From Streptomyces griseoviridis (GTDB lineage: Bacteria; Actinomycetota; Actinomycetes; Streptomycetales; Streptomycetaceae), in contig NZ_CP029078.1 in the NCBI RefSeq assembly GCF_005222485.1, positions 8,619,501 to 8,683,500 of the forward strand: a stretch of 64,000 nucleotides of DNA, read 5' to 3'. Below the pieces are notes generated by a model, which was given only the letters and a program-made list of their open reading frames with translations, did no database searches and was not told the DNA's origin. Both the position numbers and the translations under genes were made by a program. This document shows, piece after piece, positions 51,868 through 60,823 of this stretch (the first letter of the stretch is position 1; the number at the start of each line of letters is the position of its first letter).

Positions 51868-53051
51868 GCCGGTCCCCGTCCGGAGAGCGCCTCGGTGAGG
51901 ATCGCGCGGAACAGGCCGACGGACTCCTCCAGTTCGGCGACGACGATGTGCTCGTCGACGGCGTGCATCACGTCGAGCCGGCCGGGCCCGCAGACCAGCG
52001 CGGGCACCCCGGCCGCACGGAAGTGCGTCATGTCGCAGTTGACGGTGAGCCCGCCGAGGCTGTCGTCCGCGCCCTCGGCCGCCAGCGCCCGCCGGCACAG
52101 CGCGACGAACGGGTGGTCGGACGGCGTCTCCGAGGGGCCGCCGGTGCTGGGCGCGCACTCCGCGACGGCCGCCCGCGCGCCGTGCCCGCCGGCGTTGAAC
52201 ACCGCGAGCACCGCGTCCACCTCCGCGAGCACCGACTCCTGCGTCTCACCCGGCAGCAGCCGCCGGTCGAGGGTGACCCGGCACCGCTCCGGCACGGCGT
52301 TGGGCGCCTCGCCGCCGCTGACCAGGACCGGCGTGCAGGTCGGCGGGCCGAGCAGCGGGTGCCCCGGGCCCGCGAGGGAGGCCGCGTACTCCTCGAACAG
52401 CGCGATCAGGGCGGCGGCCCCGGTGATGGCGTTGACCCCGGCGTGCGGGGTGGCGGCGTGCGCGGAGACACCGGTGACTTCGACGACCGGGCGCACCGAG
52501 CCCTTGTGCGCGGTCAGCAGCCGCATCCCGGTCGGCTCACCGACGATCACCGCGTCGGGCAGCAGGCCCCGGCCTTCGAGGTCCGCCACCAGTCGGCGGG
52601 CGCCCATCGAGTCGCCCTCCTCCTGCGACACCCCGGAGAAGACCAGCTCGCCGTGCAGGTCGAGCAGCCCGGCGTCGACGGCGCGGGCCACCTCGACGGC
52701 CGCGCACGCCATCGCGGCCAGCGGGCCCTTCGCGTCGGCGGAGCCGCGCCCGTACAGACGCCCGTCGCGCACGGCCGGTTCGAACGGCGGACTGCTCCAG
52801 CCGCCGCCTGCGGGCACCACGTCCAGATGCGAGTTGAGCATCAGCACAGGCCCGCCGTCTCCGAGGACCCGGCGCGCGGTGAGGTTGACGCGGCCGGGGG
52901 CGAGCCGTTCGGTGCTGGTCGTGAAACCGCCGGCCGCGAGGTGCGCGGCGAGCAGGGCGGCGGTGCTCTCCTCCTCGCCGGTGGGGGTGGTGGAGTCCCG
53001 CGCGACGAGCGCGGTGAGCAGGGTGAGGACGTCGGAGGGGGAAGAGGTCAT
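51858..53051 (-). CDS. M20-family deacylase (ArgE/DapE-like)
   Basis: 397 residues. Zinc ligands and catalytic residues are visible: NSHLDVVPAGG (His75, Asp77), RGSADAKGPLAAM (bridging Asp), SQEEGDSMG (general-base Glu and metal Glu), and EPTGMRLLTAHKG. The lid domain (GVSAHAATPHAGVNAI) is present. Members remove acyl groups from amino acids, as in acetylornithine deacetylase or the ectoine pathway's DoeB. ATG 53051. It probably works beside the enolase-superfamily and M24 enzymes. Confidence 0.9.
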   Translation of the reverse strand: MTSSPSDVLTLLTALVARDSTTPTGEEESTAALLAAHLAAGGFTTSTERLAPGRVNLTARRVLGDGGPVLMLNSHLDVVPAGGGWSSPPFEPAVRDGRLYGRGSADAKGPLAAMACAAVEVARAVDAGLLDLHGELVFSGVSQEEGDSMGARRLVADLEGRGLLPDAVIVGEPTGMRLLTAHKGSVRPVVEVTGVSAHAATPHAGVNAITGAAALIALFEEYAASLAGPGHPLLGPPTCTPVLVSGGEAPNAVPERCRVTLDRRLLPGETQESVLAEVDAVLAVFNAGGHGARAAVAECAPSTGGPSETPSDHPFVALCRRALAAEGADDSLGGLTVNCDMTHFRAAGVPALVCGPGRLDVMHAVDEHIVVAELEESVGLFRAILTEALSGRGPAWA

Positions 53052-53127
53052 CGGGTCGGGTCCTTGCGTCGTGCGGGGCGGGCGGCGGCCTCGGCGGGCG
53101 GGCCGCCGCCCGCGGGTTCGGTACGGG

Positions 53128-54354
53128 TCAGGGCAGCGGGACGGACACCGACTCCGGGGAGCCGGGGCGGCCGACCGGGGTCAGCAGGGCGGGATCGAGG
53201 AGCACCTCCACGCCGAGCCCAGGCGCCGCGGGCAGCGACACCGCGCCCTCGCGCAGGTCGAGTCCGGCGGCCAGATCCCGGTCGACGTTGGCGCAGCCCC
53301 ACAACTCGGCGACGGCCAGGCCGAGTCCGGCGGCGAGGTGGGCGGTGGTCGCGCAGCCGAGGCGTCCGCAGTCCATCTGCCCCAGCGCGACGTCGAGTCC
53401 GCGCCCGCGCGCCACCGCGACGGCCTCGGCGAGCGCGGCGACCGTACCGGCCTTCTCCAGCTTGAGATGGACCCCGTCCGCCGCGCCGAGGTCGGCGACC
53501 TTCCGTACGTCGGCCGCGTCGCGCACGTCCTCGTCGGCCCAGACCGGTACGGGGGACTCGGCGCGCACCCGGGCCATCGCCGTCAGGTCGCCGGGCGCGG
53601 TGGGCTGTTCGAGCCAGGCGACGCCGTACCTGGCGAGCCAGGGTGTGGCGGCCAGCGCGGTCTCCTGGTCCCAGCCGCCGTTGGCGTCGGCGGCCAGCAC
53701 GACCGCGCCGGGGCCCGCCGTCCGGTCGGCCGCGGTGCGCGCGGCGGCGATCCTGGCGGAGTCCTGGAGGGGGTCGCCGCCGACCCGGATCTTGACCCGG
53801 CGAAACCCCGAACCGGCGGCCAGCGCGGTCAGTTCGGCGGCTTCCCCGGGGGTGCCGAACGGGATCGCGGCATGCGTCGGCAGCGGCCCGTCCACCCGGT
53901 CGGGCACCCCGGACCCGGCGCGCAGCGCGGACGCCAGCGTGACCCCACGGGCGCGGGCGGCGGCGTCGCGGTACGCGACGTCGAGGAGCATCGCGGCCGG
54001 CGGGCAGTGCCGCGCCACCGACGCGGCGAGCGCGGCCGGGTCCCGCCAGGCGGGACGGGTGACGGCGGGCAGCGCGGCCAGCGCGGCGACGATGGAGCGG
54101 GTGGTGTGGTGGGTGGCGTAGGCGCCGTTGCCGCGGGTCTCGGCCCAGCCCTCCTGGCCGTCGGCCAGCACCAGCCGCAGCACGACCTGCTCGAGTTCAC
54201 CGGTGTCGACGGACGTGTGGGTCAGCCGTCGCCGCAGCGGCAGCGCGACCACCCCGTACGATGCCTCCCGCACCGCGCCCGCCCTCGGGTCAGGCACCTG
54301 TGCCGGGCTCACCGGCGGCTCGGCCCACGTGGCCGCGCGCCCGCCGCCGCTCAT
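53128..54354 (-). CDS. Enolase-superfamily enzyme (dipeptide epimerase/muconate-lactonizing subgroup)
   Basis: 408 residues with an N-terminal capping domain and TIM barrel. Acid-base and metal residues appear in order: RRVKIRVGGD (Lys), VVLAADANGGW (Asp), WLEQPTAP (Glu), PVWADEDVRD (Asp) and GVHLKLEKAGTV (second Lys). The Lys pair on opposite faces is that of the MLE subgroup, which includes dipeptide epimerases and N-acylamino-acid racemases. Racemising an N-acyl amino acid before M20 deacylation would fit. ATG 54354 overlaps the aminotransferase end by four bases. Confidence 0.87.
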   Translation of the reverse strand: MSGGGRAATWAEPPVSPAQVPDPRAGAVREASYGVVALPLRRRLTHTSVDTGELEQVVLRLVLADGQEGWAETRGNGAYATHHTTRSIVAALAALPAVTRPAWRDPAALAASVARHCPPAAMLLDVAYRDAAARARGVTLASALRAGSGVPDRVDGPLPTHAAIPFGTPGEAAELTALAAGSGFRRVKIRVGGDPLQDSARIAAARTAADRTAGPGAVVLAADANGGWDQETALAATPWLARYGVAWLEQPTAPGDLTAMARVRAESPVPVWADEDVRDAADVRKVADLGAADGVHLKLEKAGTVAALAEAVAVARGRGLDVALGQMDCGRLGCATTAHLAAGLGLAVAELWGCANVDRDLAAGLDLREGAVSLPAAPGLGVEVLLDPALLTPVGRPGSPESVSVPLP

Positions 54355-55577
54355 GCCGGCTTCACCGACGACACGACGTCCAGGACGCGGTCGAGCGCGG
54401 CGTCCCAGACGGCCTCGTCCTGCGCGAAGCACAGCCGCATCCGGCCGGTGCCGGCCGCGCCGAACTGGTACCCCGGGTTGACGATCACCCCGGCGTGCTC
54501 CTTCAGCGCCAGCGCCACCGCCTGGTCGGATGCGCCCGTCAGCACCTCGGGGAAGAGGTAGGCGGTGCCGTAACTGGCGTTGACCCGCATCACCGACGAC
54601 GCGTTCAGCTTCCGCACGGTCGTGTCCCGCAGCGCCTGGTACTCCACCAGCCGCTCCTTCAGGAAGTCCTGGTCGTCGGCGATCCACCGGGCGAGCAGGT
54701 GCTGGGCGTAGGAGGGTGCCCGCAGCGCGGTGCAGGACTGGACGTCCTCCATCGCGTCGACCAGCGCGGTGGGCGCGACGGCGACCCCGAGCCGGTAGCC
54801 GGACAGCGACTCCGTCTTGGACGGGCCGAGCAGCGTCACCGTCCGCTCCGCCATGCCCTCGCGGGCGGCCAGGTGGAAGAACTCCTCGCCGTCGTAGACG
54901 AGTCGGCAGTACAGCTCGTCGGCGATGACCTGGAAGTCGTGGCGGCGCGCGGCGTCCGCTATCGCCTCGACCGTCGCCTCGTCGTAGACGGCGCCGGTCG
55001 GGTTGTTCGGGTGGGAGAAGACCATCAGCCGGGGCTTCAGGGCGGCGGCCCGCTCCAGTTCCTCCAGGTCGAGGGTGGGGCGCGCGCCCCGGCCCGCCGC
55101 GCCCTCGTGCGGCCAGACCATCGGGATCCGGCGGACCTCGGCGCCGAAGTAGCGCAGCATCCGCTCGGTCGACAGGTAGTCCGGGTCGGGCAGCAGCACC
55201 AGGTCGCCGGGGGAGAGGATCGCGGCCAGCGCCGTGAACAGGGCGCCCTGGGTGCCGGGGGTGAGGATCACGTCGGCCGGCCCGGTGGCCGGGACGCCGA
55301 GGACGGTGGACACGTTCTCGGCGACGGCCCCGCGCACCCCGCGGTCACCCCGGTAGGGCGTGTAGGTCATGCCCTGCCCCGAGGCCGCCTCGGCGAAGGT
55401 GGGCAGCGCCCAGGCGGGCGGCGGGAAGCGGTGGGTGTCGGCGTAGGTGGCGTCCAGCGGCCGGGCGGGTCCTGGCGCGTTCTCCAGCTCGCGTTCGGCG
55501 TCCCGCAGCGACTGGCCTATCTGGCCGGTGAGTTCGGGCATGGACAGGCGCTGGAGGGCCTGGGGGAGGTGCTGCAC
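54351..55577 (-). CDS. PLP-dependent class I/II aminotransferase
   Basis: 408 residues with YTPYRGDRGVRGAVAENV, VMVFSHPNNPTGAVYDEATVE-like segment (FSHPNNPTGAVYDEATVEAI), IADELYCRLVYDGE and the PLP lysine in LLGPSKTESLSGYRLGVAV, ending in RMRLCFAQDEAVWDAAL. This is the fold-type I aspartate-aminotransferase subgroup. Amino acceptor cannot be read from sequence. It is the first enzyme gene after the GntR regulator, and its messenger continues without gaps into the racemase-like and hydrolase genes. Confidence 0.9.
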   Translation of the reverse strand: MQHLPQALQRLSMPELTGQIGQSLRDAERELENAPGPARPLDATYADTHRFPPPAWALPTFAEAASGQGMTYTPYRGDRGVRGAVAENVSTVLGVPATGPADVILTPGTQGALFTALAAILSPGDLVLLPDPDYLSTERMLRYFGAEVRRIPMVWPHEGAAGRGARPTLDLEELERAAALKPRLMVFSHPNNPTGAVYDEATVEAIADAARRHDFQVIADELYCRLVYDGEEFFHLAAREGMAERTVTLLGPSKTESLSGYRLGVAVAPTALVDAMEDVQSCTALRAPSYAQHLLARWIADDQDFLKERLVEYQALRDTTVRKLNASSVMRVNASYGTAYLFPEVLTGASDQAVALALKEHAGVIVNPGYQFGAAGTGRMRLCFAQDEAVWDAALDRVLDVVSSVKPA

Positions 55578-55590
55578 GGTGGGTGGTTCC

Positions 55591-56370
55591 TCACGTGTCG
55601 TGGTGGGGCGGTGCCTGGGGGCTGTCGGGTTCGGGGGTGGCGGCTCCGGCGGGCTGACGGCGGCCGATGCCGCCGGCCAGGGCGGTCAGACCGCCGAGCA
55701 CGTGGTCGCGGGTGAGCAGCGACGACCGGGGGGCGTCGCCGTCCTTGAGGGCGTCGAGGATGCGGGTGTGCTCCTCGACGGAGGTCTGCGCGTGGCAGGT
55801 GTCCGCCAGGTACAGCGCGATGTAGCGGTCGCTGCGGGCGCGCAGCTGATCCAGCGCGCCGAGGGACGCCGGCATGGCGGCGAGCCCGTAGACGGTGTCG
55901 TGGAAGCGGCGGTCGAGCAGGCGAAGGAGCGTCAGGTCGCCTCCGCGCGCCGCCTCGTCCTGGCGGGCCAGCAGTTCGTCGAGGTCGGCGCAGCGGGCGG
56001 CCCGCTCAGGGGCGGCGGCCTGGGCGGCGGCAGCGGCGAGCATGCCCTCCAGGGCGGCGCGGCCGTTGTAGACGTCACGGGCGTCGGCGACCGACACCTC
56101 GGCGACGATCCACTTCTGGTGCGGCCGGTCCACCACCAGGTGCTCGGTGGCGAGCCGGGACAGCGCGTCACGCAACGGGCCGCGGCTGATGCCCAGTTCA
56201 CCGGCGAGACGCTCCTGGCTCAGCCGCTCGCCCGGGGCGAGCCTGCCGCTGAGGATCCACTCGCGCAACTGCTGGTAGGCCCAGTCCGTCTTGCGCAGGT
56301 TCCACGGGGCGGGGGCGACTGCCGGTGCCGGGCTCTTGGGTCCGGTCCCGCCGGGGGTGATGGTCGTCAT
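55591..56370 (-). CDS. GntR-family regulator with FCD domain (FadR subfamily)
   Basis: 259 residues: winged helix with YQQLREWILSGRLAPGERLSQERLAGELGISRGPLRDALSRLATEHL, then an all-helical FCD domain whose metal-binding Asp/His residues lie in VYNGRAALEGM, RRFHDTVYGLA and SVEEHTRILDAL. Such regulators respond to organic acids or amino acids. ATG 56370 with GAGTGAGG upstream is preferred to the longer frame. It lies inside the catabolic run, between transporter and enzymes, and may bind the palindrome at 59014-59027 in front of the whole operon. Confidence 0.88.
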   Translation of the reverse strand: MTTITPGGTGPKSPAPAVAPAPWNLRKTDWAYQQLREWILSGRLAPGERLSQERLAGELGISRGPLRDALSRLATEHLVVDRPHQKWIVAEVSVADARDVYNGRAALEGMLAAAAAQAAAPERAARCADLDELLARQDEAARGGDLTLLRLLDRRFHDTVYGLAAMPASLGALDQLRARSDRYIALYLADTCHAQTSVEEHTRILDALKDGDAPRSSLLTRDHVLGGLTALAGGIGRRQPAGAATPEPDSPQAPPHHDT

Positions 56371-56374
56371 GTCC

Positions 56375-57226
56375 TCACTCGCTGAGTATCTGGTCGAGGA
56401 AGCGCCGGGTGCGTTCCTTGGCCGGCGCGGTGAGGACATCCTCCGCCGGGCCGTCCTCCACGATCCGGCCGTCCGCCATGAACACCACGCGGTCCGCGCC
56501 GCGCCGGGCGAAGTCCATCTCGTGGGTGACGACCACGATGGTCATCCCGCTGTCCGCCAGGTCCCGCATCACCGCGAGGACTTCGCGGGTGAACTCCGGG
56601 TCGAGGGCCGAGGTCGGCTCGTCGAACAGCATCAGCTCCGGGTCCATGGCGAGCGCGCGGGCGATGGCCACCCGCTGCTGCTGTCCGCCGGACAACTCGT
56701 AGGGATAGTGGTCGACATGCTCGGCGAGGCCGACCCTGGCCAGCAGATCCCTGGCGCGGGCGTCGGCCTGCGCGGTGCGCACCCCGCGGGCCTTGCGCGG
56801 TGCCAGCGACACGTTCTGAGCGGCCGTCAGATGCGGGAAGAGGTTGAACTGCTGGAAGACCATGCCGATCCGGCCGCCCGCCGGGCGGGGCGCCGAGCCC
56901 GCCTTGGAGAGCAGCGCGCCCTGGAAGGCGACCGTGCCCTCCTGGAGGGGTTCGAGACCGGCGAGGCAGCGCAGCAGCGTCGACTTGCCCGCGCCCGAGG
57001 GGCCCAGGATCGCCACGGTCTGGCCGTGCGGGACCGTCAGGTCCACCTGGTGGAGCACGCTGCGGTCGTGGTAGGCGCGGGTCAAGCCCTGGCCGAGCAG
57101 GACCGTACCGGGTCGGGCGGTCGTGGCCGGGGCGGCGGGATCAAAGGGGCCTGAGGGGCCCGAGGGGCGGGAGGGGCGGGAGGGGGTAGCGGCTGGGGCC
57201 GGGGTTCCACGGGGGGCACGGTTCAT
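56375..57226 (-). CDS. Polar amino-acid ABC transporter ATPase
   Basis: 283 residues with Walker A GPSGAGKST, Q-loop MVFQQFNLFPHLTAAQNV, signature LSGGQQQRVAIARAL, Walker B LMLFDEPTSALDPEF and switch VTHEMDFARR. MVFQQFNLFPHLT and DEPTSALDPE are specific to the polar amino-acid (HisP/GlnQ) family. The first 40 residues are Pro/Ser/Gly-rich low complexity encoded by G-rich repeats and are not part of the fold. It partners the permease and binding protein that precede it. Confidence 0.92.
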   Translation of the reverse strand: MNRAPRGTPAPAATPSRPSRPSGPSGPFDPAAPATTARPGTVLLGQGLTRAYHDRSVLHQVDLTVPHGQTVAILGPSGAGKSTLLRCLAGLEPLQEGTVAFQGALLSKAGSAPRPAGGRIGMVFQQFNLFPHLTAAQNVSLAPRKARGVRTAQADARARDLLARVGLAEHVDHYPYELSGGQQQRVAIARALAMDPELMLFDEPTSALDPEFTREVLAVMRDLADSGMTIVVVTHEMDFARRGADRVVFMADGRIVEDGPAEDVLTAPAKERTRRFLDQILSE

Positions 57227-57343
57227 GTCACTGTCCTGTCGTGCTCGTGCTCGTGCTGTGCTCGCGGTCGGCCGTACCCACGTCCGTGCTCGGACAGGGG
57301 AGGTGGCGGGCCGACGGTGACCTGGTGGTGCCGGAAGGAGAGG

Positions 57344-58066
57344 TCAGCGGGCTGTCGGGTCGAGAGCGGCCGTGCCCGGATGCGGGACGGCGGGCTGCCG
57401 TCCGCGTCGCGCCGCAGCCCGCCGGGTGACGTCGAGGCGCCGCTCGATCCGCCGCAGGACGAAGGTGAGCAGGCTCGTCAGCACCAGGTAGTGGACGGCG
57501 GCCGCGCAGAGCGCGCCGACGTAGTCGAAGTCGGCGGCGGCCTGCCGCTGCGCCGTGAGCATCAGGTCCTGCACGCTCACCACCGAGGCGAGCGCCGAGG
57601 TCTTCAGCATGCCGATGAACTGGTTGCCGGTGGGCGGCAGGACCAGCCGGGCCGCCTGCGGCAGCACCACCCAGCGCAGGATCTTCACCTCGGACAGGCC
57701 CAGCATGTGGGCCGCCGTGCGCTGCCCGCGGTCGACGCCCAGCAGGCCGCCGCGCACGATCTCGGCCATGTAGGCGATCTCGTTGAGACTCAGGGCGACC
57801 ACCGCGCAGGTGAACGGCGAGAGGTTGAGGCCCCACAGCGGCAGGACGTTGAACACGAAGATCAGCTGGAGCAGCACCGGGGTGCCGCGAAAGAGCCAGA
57901 CGTACCCGTCCACCAGCCAACCCAGCGGGCGCGGGCCGCCCTTGGCGAGGGCGAGCAGCACGCCGCCCGCCACCCCGATCAGCATGGACAGCACGGTGAG
58001 TTCGAAGGTCAGCAGCGTCGCGGAGAGGAAGTCGGAGGAGACGACCTTGTCGAGGAAGCCGCCCAT
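57344..58066 (-). CDS. Polar amino-acid ABC transporter permease
   Basis: 240 residues with about five membrane helices. LLTFELTVLSMLIGVAGGVLLALA, YVWLFRGTPVLLQLIFVFNVLP and the EAA loop region RTAAHMLGLSEVKILRWVVLPQAARLVLPPTGNQFI are typical of the HisM/GlnP family. FRGTPVLLQL is nearly diagnostic. Only one permease gene is present, so the transmembrane unit should be a homodimer. It starts immediately after the binding-protein stop. Confidence 0.92.
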   Translation of the reverse strand: MGGFLDKVVSSDFLSATLLTFELTVLSMLIGVAGGVLLALAKGGPRPLGWLVDGYVWLFRGTPVLLQLIFVFNVLPLWGLNLSPFTCAVVALSLNEIAYMAEIVRGGLLGVDRGQRTAAHMLGLSEVKILRWVVLPQAARLVLPPTGNQFIGMLKTSALASVVSVQDLMLTAQRQAAADFDYVGALCAAAVHYLVLTSLLTFVLRRIERRLDVTRRAAARRGRQPAVPHPGTAALDPTAR

Positions 58067-58975
58067 TCACGAACCCGCCGATGCGCTCGCGGAGCCGGCC
58101 GCCGACGGTGACGCGGTGGACGCGGCGCCGAAGTAGTCGGTCTCGGCGGGCAGTCGGTACTTCTTGAGCAGCTTCGCGTACTCCCCGGAGCGCACGAACA
58201 GGTCGAGGGCCTCGCGCAGCGCCTTCGCCATCGCGGTGTCGCCCTTGCGGACCGCGATGCCGATCTTCGTGTCGTTCTTGAAGGTCGCCGCCACGGTGTA
58301 GTCGTCGCTCTGGGCGAGCGTGGTCGCCGCGCCGGGCGTGGAGGTGTCGAAGGCGTCCGCGCGCCCCGACCTGACCGCCAGCATCGCGTCCTGGTTGCTC
58401 GGCAGCGACATGATCTTCATGGACGCGAGGCCCTTCCGCTTCAGCTCCTTGTTGTAGTCCTCCATGTAGGTCTCGCCGATGGCCCCGCGGGTGACCGCGA
58501 CGGTCCGTCCCGCCAGATCCTCGGGGACCCGGCTGATCTTCTTCGGGTTGCCGCGCGGGGTCAGCAGCGTCTCGCCGATGACCAGATAGGGCACGAAGTC
58601 CACCTGAGCGGCGCGCTTGTCGGTGATGTACATCGCGGAGTTGACGACGTCGGTGCGCCGTCCGGCCAGCGCCGGGATCAGCCCGTCGAAGTCGGTGTCG
58701 AGCGCTTTCGTCCTGAGGCCCATCGACGAGGCGAGCGAGTCGATCATGTCGATGTCGAAGCCTTCGAGATCGCCGCCCGACGACTTGGACTCGAAGGGCG
58801 GGAAGGTGGCGGCGGTGCCGTAGGTCAGCGTGCCGGACGCGACCAGGTTCCCGGGCGGGGTGACCTCGGCGGTGCCGGTGGTGGCCGTCGTGCCGGAGCC
58901 CGCACACGCCGACAGCCCGGCCGTCATGGTGACGGTGAGACAGGCCGCCGCCATGCGGGTCTTGAGTAGTCTCAC
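58067..58975 (-). CDS. Amino-acid ABC transporter substrate-binding lipoprotein
   Basis: 302 residues. The lipobox LSAC puts the lipid anchor on Cys24. The mature protein is a family 3 solute receptor: YGTAATFPPFESKSSGGDLEGFDIDMIDSLAS, DFDGLIPALAGRRTDVVNSAMYIT, VPYLVIGETLLT and the C-terminal GIAVRKGDTAMAKALREALD. The FPPFES/G-FDID pattern is that of polar amino-acid receptors. GTG 58975 follows AGGAG by seven bases. It opens the long minus-strand catabolic run, so its ligand is probably the pathway substrate. Confidence 0.92.
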   Translation of the reverse strand: MRLLKTRMAAACLTVTMTAGLSACAGSGTTATTGTAEVTPPGNLVASGTLTYGTAATFPPFESKSSGGDLEGFDIDMIDSLASSMGLRTKALDTDFDGLIPALAGRRTDVVNSAMYITDKRAAQVDFVPYLVIGETLLTPRGNPKKISRVPEDLAGRTVAVTRGAIGETYMEDYNKELKRKGLASMKIMSLPSNQDAMLAVRSGRADAFDTSTPGAATTLAQSDDYTVAATFKNDTKIGIAVRKGDTAMAKALREALDLFVRSGEYAKLLKKYRLPAETDYFGAASTASPSAAGSASASAGS

Positions 58976-59013
58976 AAGGCGCTCCTAATGGCGTTTCAGC
59001 AGCTCAAGAAGAA

Positions 59014-59027
59014 CTGTAAACAGTTGC
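59014..59027. promoter_or_regulatory. AACTGT-AA-ACAGTT palindrome, candidate GntR operator
   Basis: The two arms are perfect complements around AA, 39 bases upstream of the binding-protein start. The TGT/ACA core matches the general half-site style of GntR/FadR operators, and a GntR gene lies in the same operon. Confidence 0.55.
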
Positions 59028-59224
59028 CAGTGACCTTCACCGGGCCATGTGTGACGGTCGTTGCCGCTCGGTTAAAGCTGTGTTGCGCCACCGTCGGTGG
59101 AAATCCGGTCACGCACCGCAGGCGCCGCACGCATCGCAGCGGTCGGGGAGCACGAGAGCGGGGCACCTCGCGCAGGTGCGCGAGGTGCCCCGGTGGGTGG
59201 TCCGGCAGGGCCGGGCGGGCCGGT

Positions 59225-60460
59225 CTACCAGGTGACGGGCAACTCGTGGACGCCGTAGATGACGGCGTCGTACTTGAACGGGATCCGGTCGGTGCCGGTC
59301 GCCGCCCGCAGCGTCGGGATGCGGCGGAACAGAGTCGGGTAGATGACCTGGAGTTCCATCCGGGCCAGCGGCTGGCCCACGCAGTGGTGGGTGCCCGCGC
59401 CGAACGCCTGGTGGTGGCGGGCGTCGCGGGTGATGTCGAAGGTGTCGGGGGAGGGGAAGACCTCGGGGTCGCGGTTGGCGAGTTCGCCGAGCAGGATGAC
59501 GCCGTCGCCCGCGCGGATGGTCTTCCCGGCGATCTCGATGTCCTCGACGGCGGTCCTGCGGCGGCCGAGGTGGACGATCGAGAGGTAGCGCAGCAGCTCC
59601 TCGACGGCACCGGCGACCACCGCCGGGTCGTCGGTGTCCCGGACGACGGCGAGCTGCTCGGGGTGCTCCAGGAGCAGTAGCGTCCCCAGCGTGATCATGT
59701 TGGCGGTGGTCTCGTGCCCGCCGAGCAGCAACAGCACGCCCATGGCGGCGGCCTGACCGCGCGTCAGCTCACCGGTGCCGACCCGCTCGGCGAGTTTGGA
59801 GAGCAGGTCGTCCGCCGGTGCGCCGATCTTCTTGCCGACCAGGTCGTCCAGATACGCGGAGAGCTGCGTGTACGCCTCCTGCCGCTGCCCGGCGTCGGCG
59901 ACCGTCGAGACGATCGTCTTGCTGTTGACCTGGAAGAACTCATGGTCCTCGTACGGGACTCCGAGGAGTTCCGAGATGACGAGCGAGGGGATCGGCAGCG
60001 CGAACGACTTGACGAGGTCGGCGGGGTTCGGTCCTGCCAGCATCCGGTCGAGGAAGTCGTCCACGATCCGCTGGACCACCGGCCGCATCGCCTCGATGCG
60101 CTTGACGGTGAAGACCCCGCTGACCATCCGGCGCAGCCGGGCGTGGTCGGGGTCGTCCATCGCGACGAAGCTCATGTCGGGCCTGACCCCGCCGGCGTGC
60201 CGGGGGTCCACGGGGGAGGGGTAGTTGGGGTGGGTGAACTGCGCGCTGAGCCGCGGGTCGGAGAGCAGGGTCTTCTGCTCGGCGTGGCTGGTGACCACCC
60301 ACGGGGTGCTCTCGCCCCAGGACCTCACCCGGGAGACGGGCCCGAGCCTGGCCAGGTCGCGCAGCTCGGGAGAGGGGTCGAAGGGGCAGACCGCGGAGCG
60401 CGGGTCGGGGAACGCGGGAGCCTCGGCGGCTTCGGTGTCGAGCGCGGGCGAGGGGGTCAT
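59225..60460 (-). CDS. Cytochrome P450 (first of two)
   Basis: 411 residues of a soluble bacterial P450. The heme-binding loop is FGAGTHHCVGQ with Cys360, the oxygen-binding I-helix reads LLLLGGHETTANMI, and the ExxR pair lies in VEELLRYLS. The N-terminal FPDPRSAVCPFDPSPELRDL is typical of CYP105/CYP107-like actinomycete enzymes. It receives electrons from the small ferredoxin encoded 53 bases upstream in the same operon. Substrate is unknown. Confidence 0.92.
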   Translation of the reverse strand: MTPSPALDTEAAEAPAFPDPRSAVCPFDPSPELRDLARLGPVSRVRSWGESTPWVVTSHAEQKTLLSDPRLSAQFTHPNYPSPVDPRHAGGVRPDMSFVAMDDPDHARLRRMVSGVFTVKRIEAMRPVVQRIVDDFLDRMLAGPNPADLVKSFALPIPSLVISELLGVPYEDHEFFQVNSKTIVSTVADAGQRQEAYTQLSAYLDDLVGKKIGAPADDLLSKLAERVGTGELTRGQAAAMGVLLLLGGHETTANMITLGTLLLLEHPEQLAVVRDTDDPAVVAGAVEELLRYLSIVHLGRRRTAVEDIEIAGKTIRAGDGVILLGELANRDPEVFPSPDTFDITRDARHHQAFGAGTHHCVGQPLARMELQVIYPTLFRRIPTLRAATGTDRIPFKYDAVIYGVHELPVTW

Positions 60461-60513
60461 GTTCGTCCTTCAGGTGGGGGGAGGGGCTGGTGGACCGGTG
60501 GTCGGCGCTGCGG

Positions 60514-60714
60514 TCAGGCCCGCGCGCCGATGCGGATGGCGGCGGCCGGGCACACGTCGGCCGACTCCTGGACCGCCTGGTGCTGGTCGGCGGGGGGTTC
60601 GGCGTCGAGCAGGATGACGATGCCGTCGTCGTCCCGCTGGTCGAAGACCTCGGGCGCGATCATCACGCACTGTCCGGCGCCGCAGCACTTCTCTTCGTCG
60701 ACGGTGACCTTCAT
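60514..60714 (-). CDS. [3Fe-4S]-type ferredoxin for P450
   Basis: 66 residues with the pattern Cys10-Cys11-Gly-Ala-Gly-Gln-Cys16 and Cys55-Pro, giving three or four cluster ligands in the arrangement of actinomycete P450 ferredoxins (EEKCCGAGQCVMIAPEVFDQ). Its place between the P450 gene and the TetR gene, and ATG 60714 with GGAGA upstream, fit a redox partner. No ferredoxin reductase gene is linked. Confidence 0.92.
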   Translation of the reverse strand: MKVTVDEEKCCGAGQCVMIAPEVFDQRDDDGIVILLDAEPPADQHQAVQESADVCPAAAIRIGARA

Positions 60715-60810
60715 GGGGGTGTCTCCTCTGCTCCGGGGTGGAGGTGGGGGTGGGGGACGTGGTGTCCCGGGGTGGGTCAGGTGATTGCCAGTCGGCGGTG
60801 ATCTGACGTG

Positions 60811-60823
60811 ACTGACCGTCAGT
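60811..60823. promoter_or_regulatory. ACTGAC-C-GTCAGT palindrome at the end of the TetR gene
   Basis: A perfect 13-base odd palindrome overlaps the TetR stop codon, 97 bases before the ferredoxin start. It might be an internal operator or part of a small hairpin; support is weak. Confidence 0.25.
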
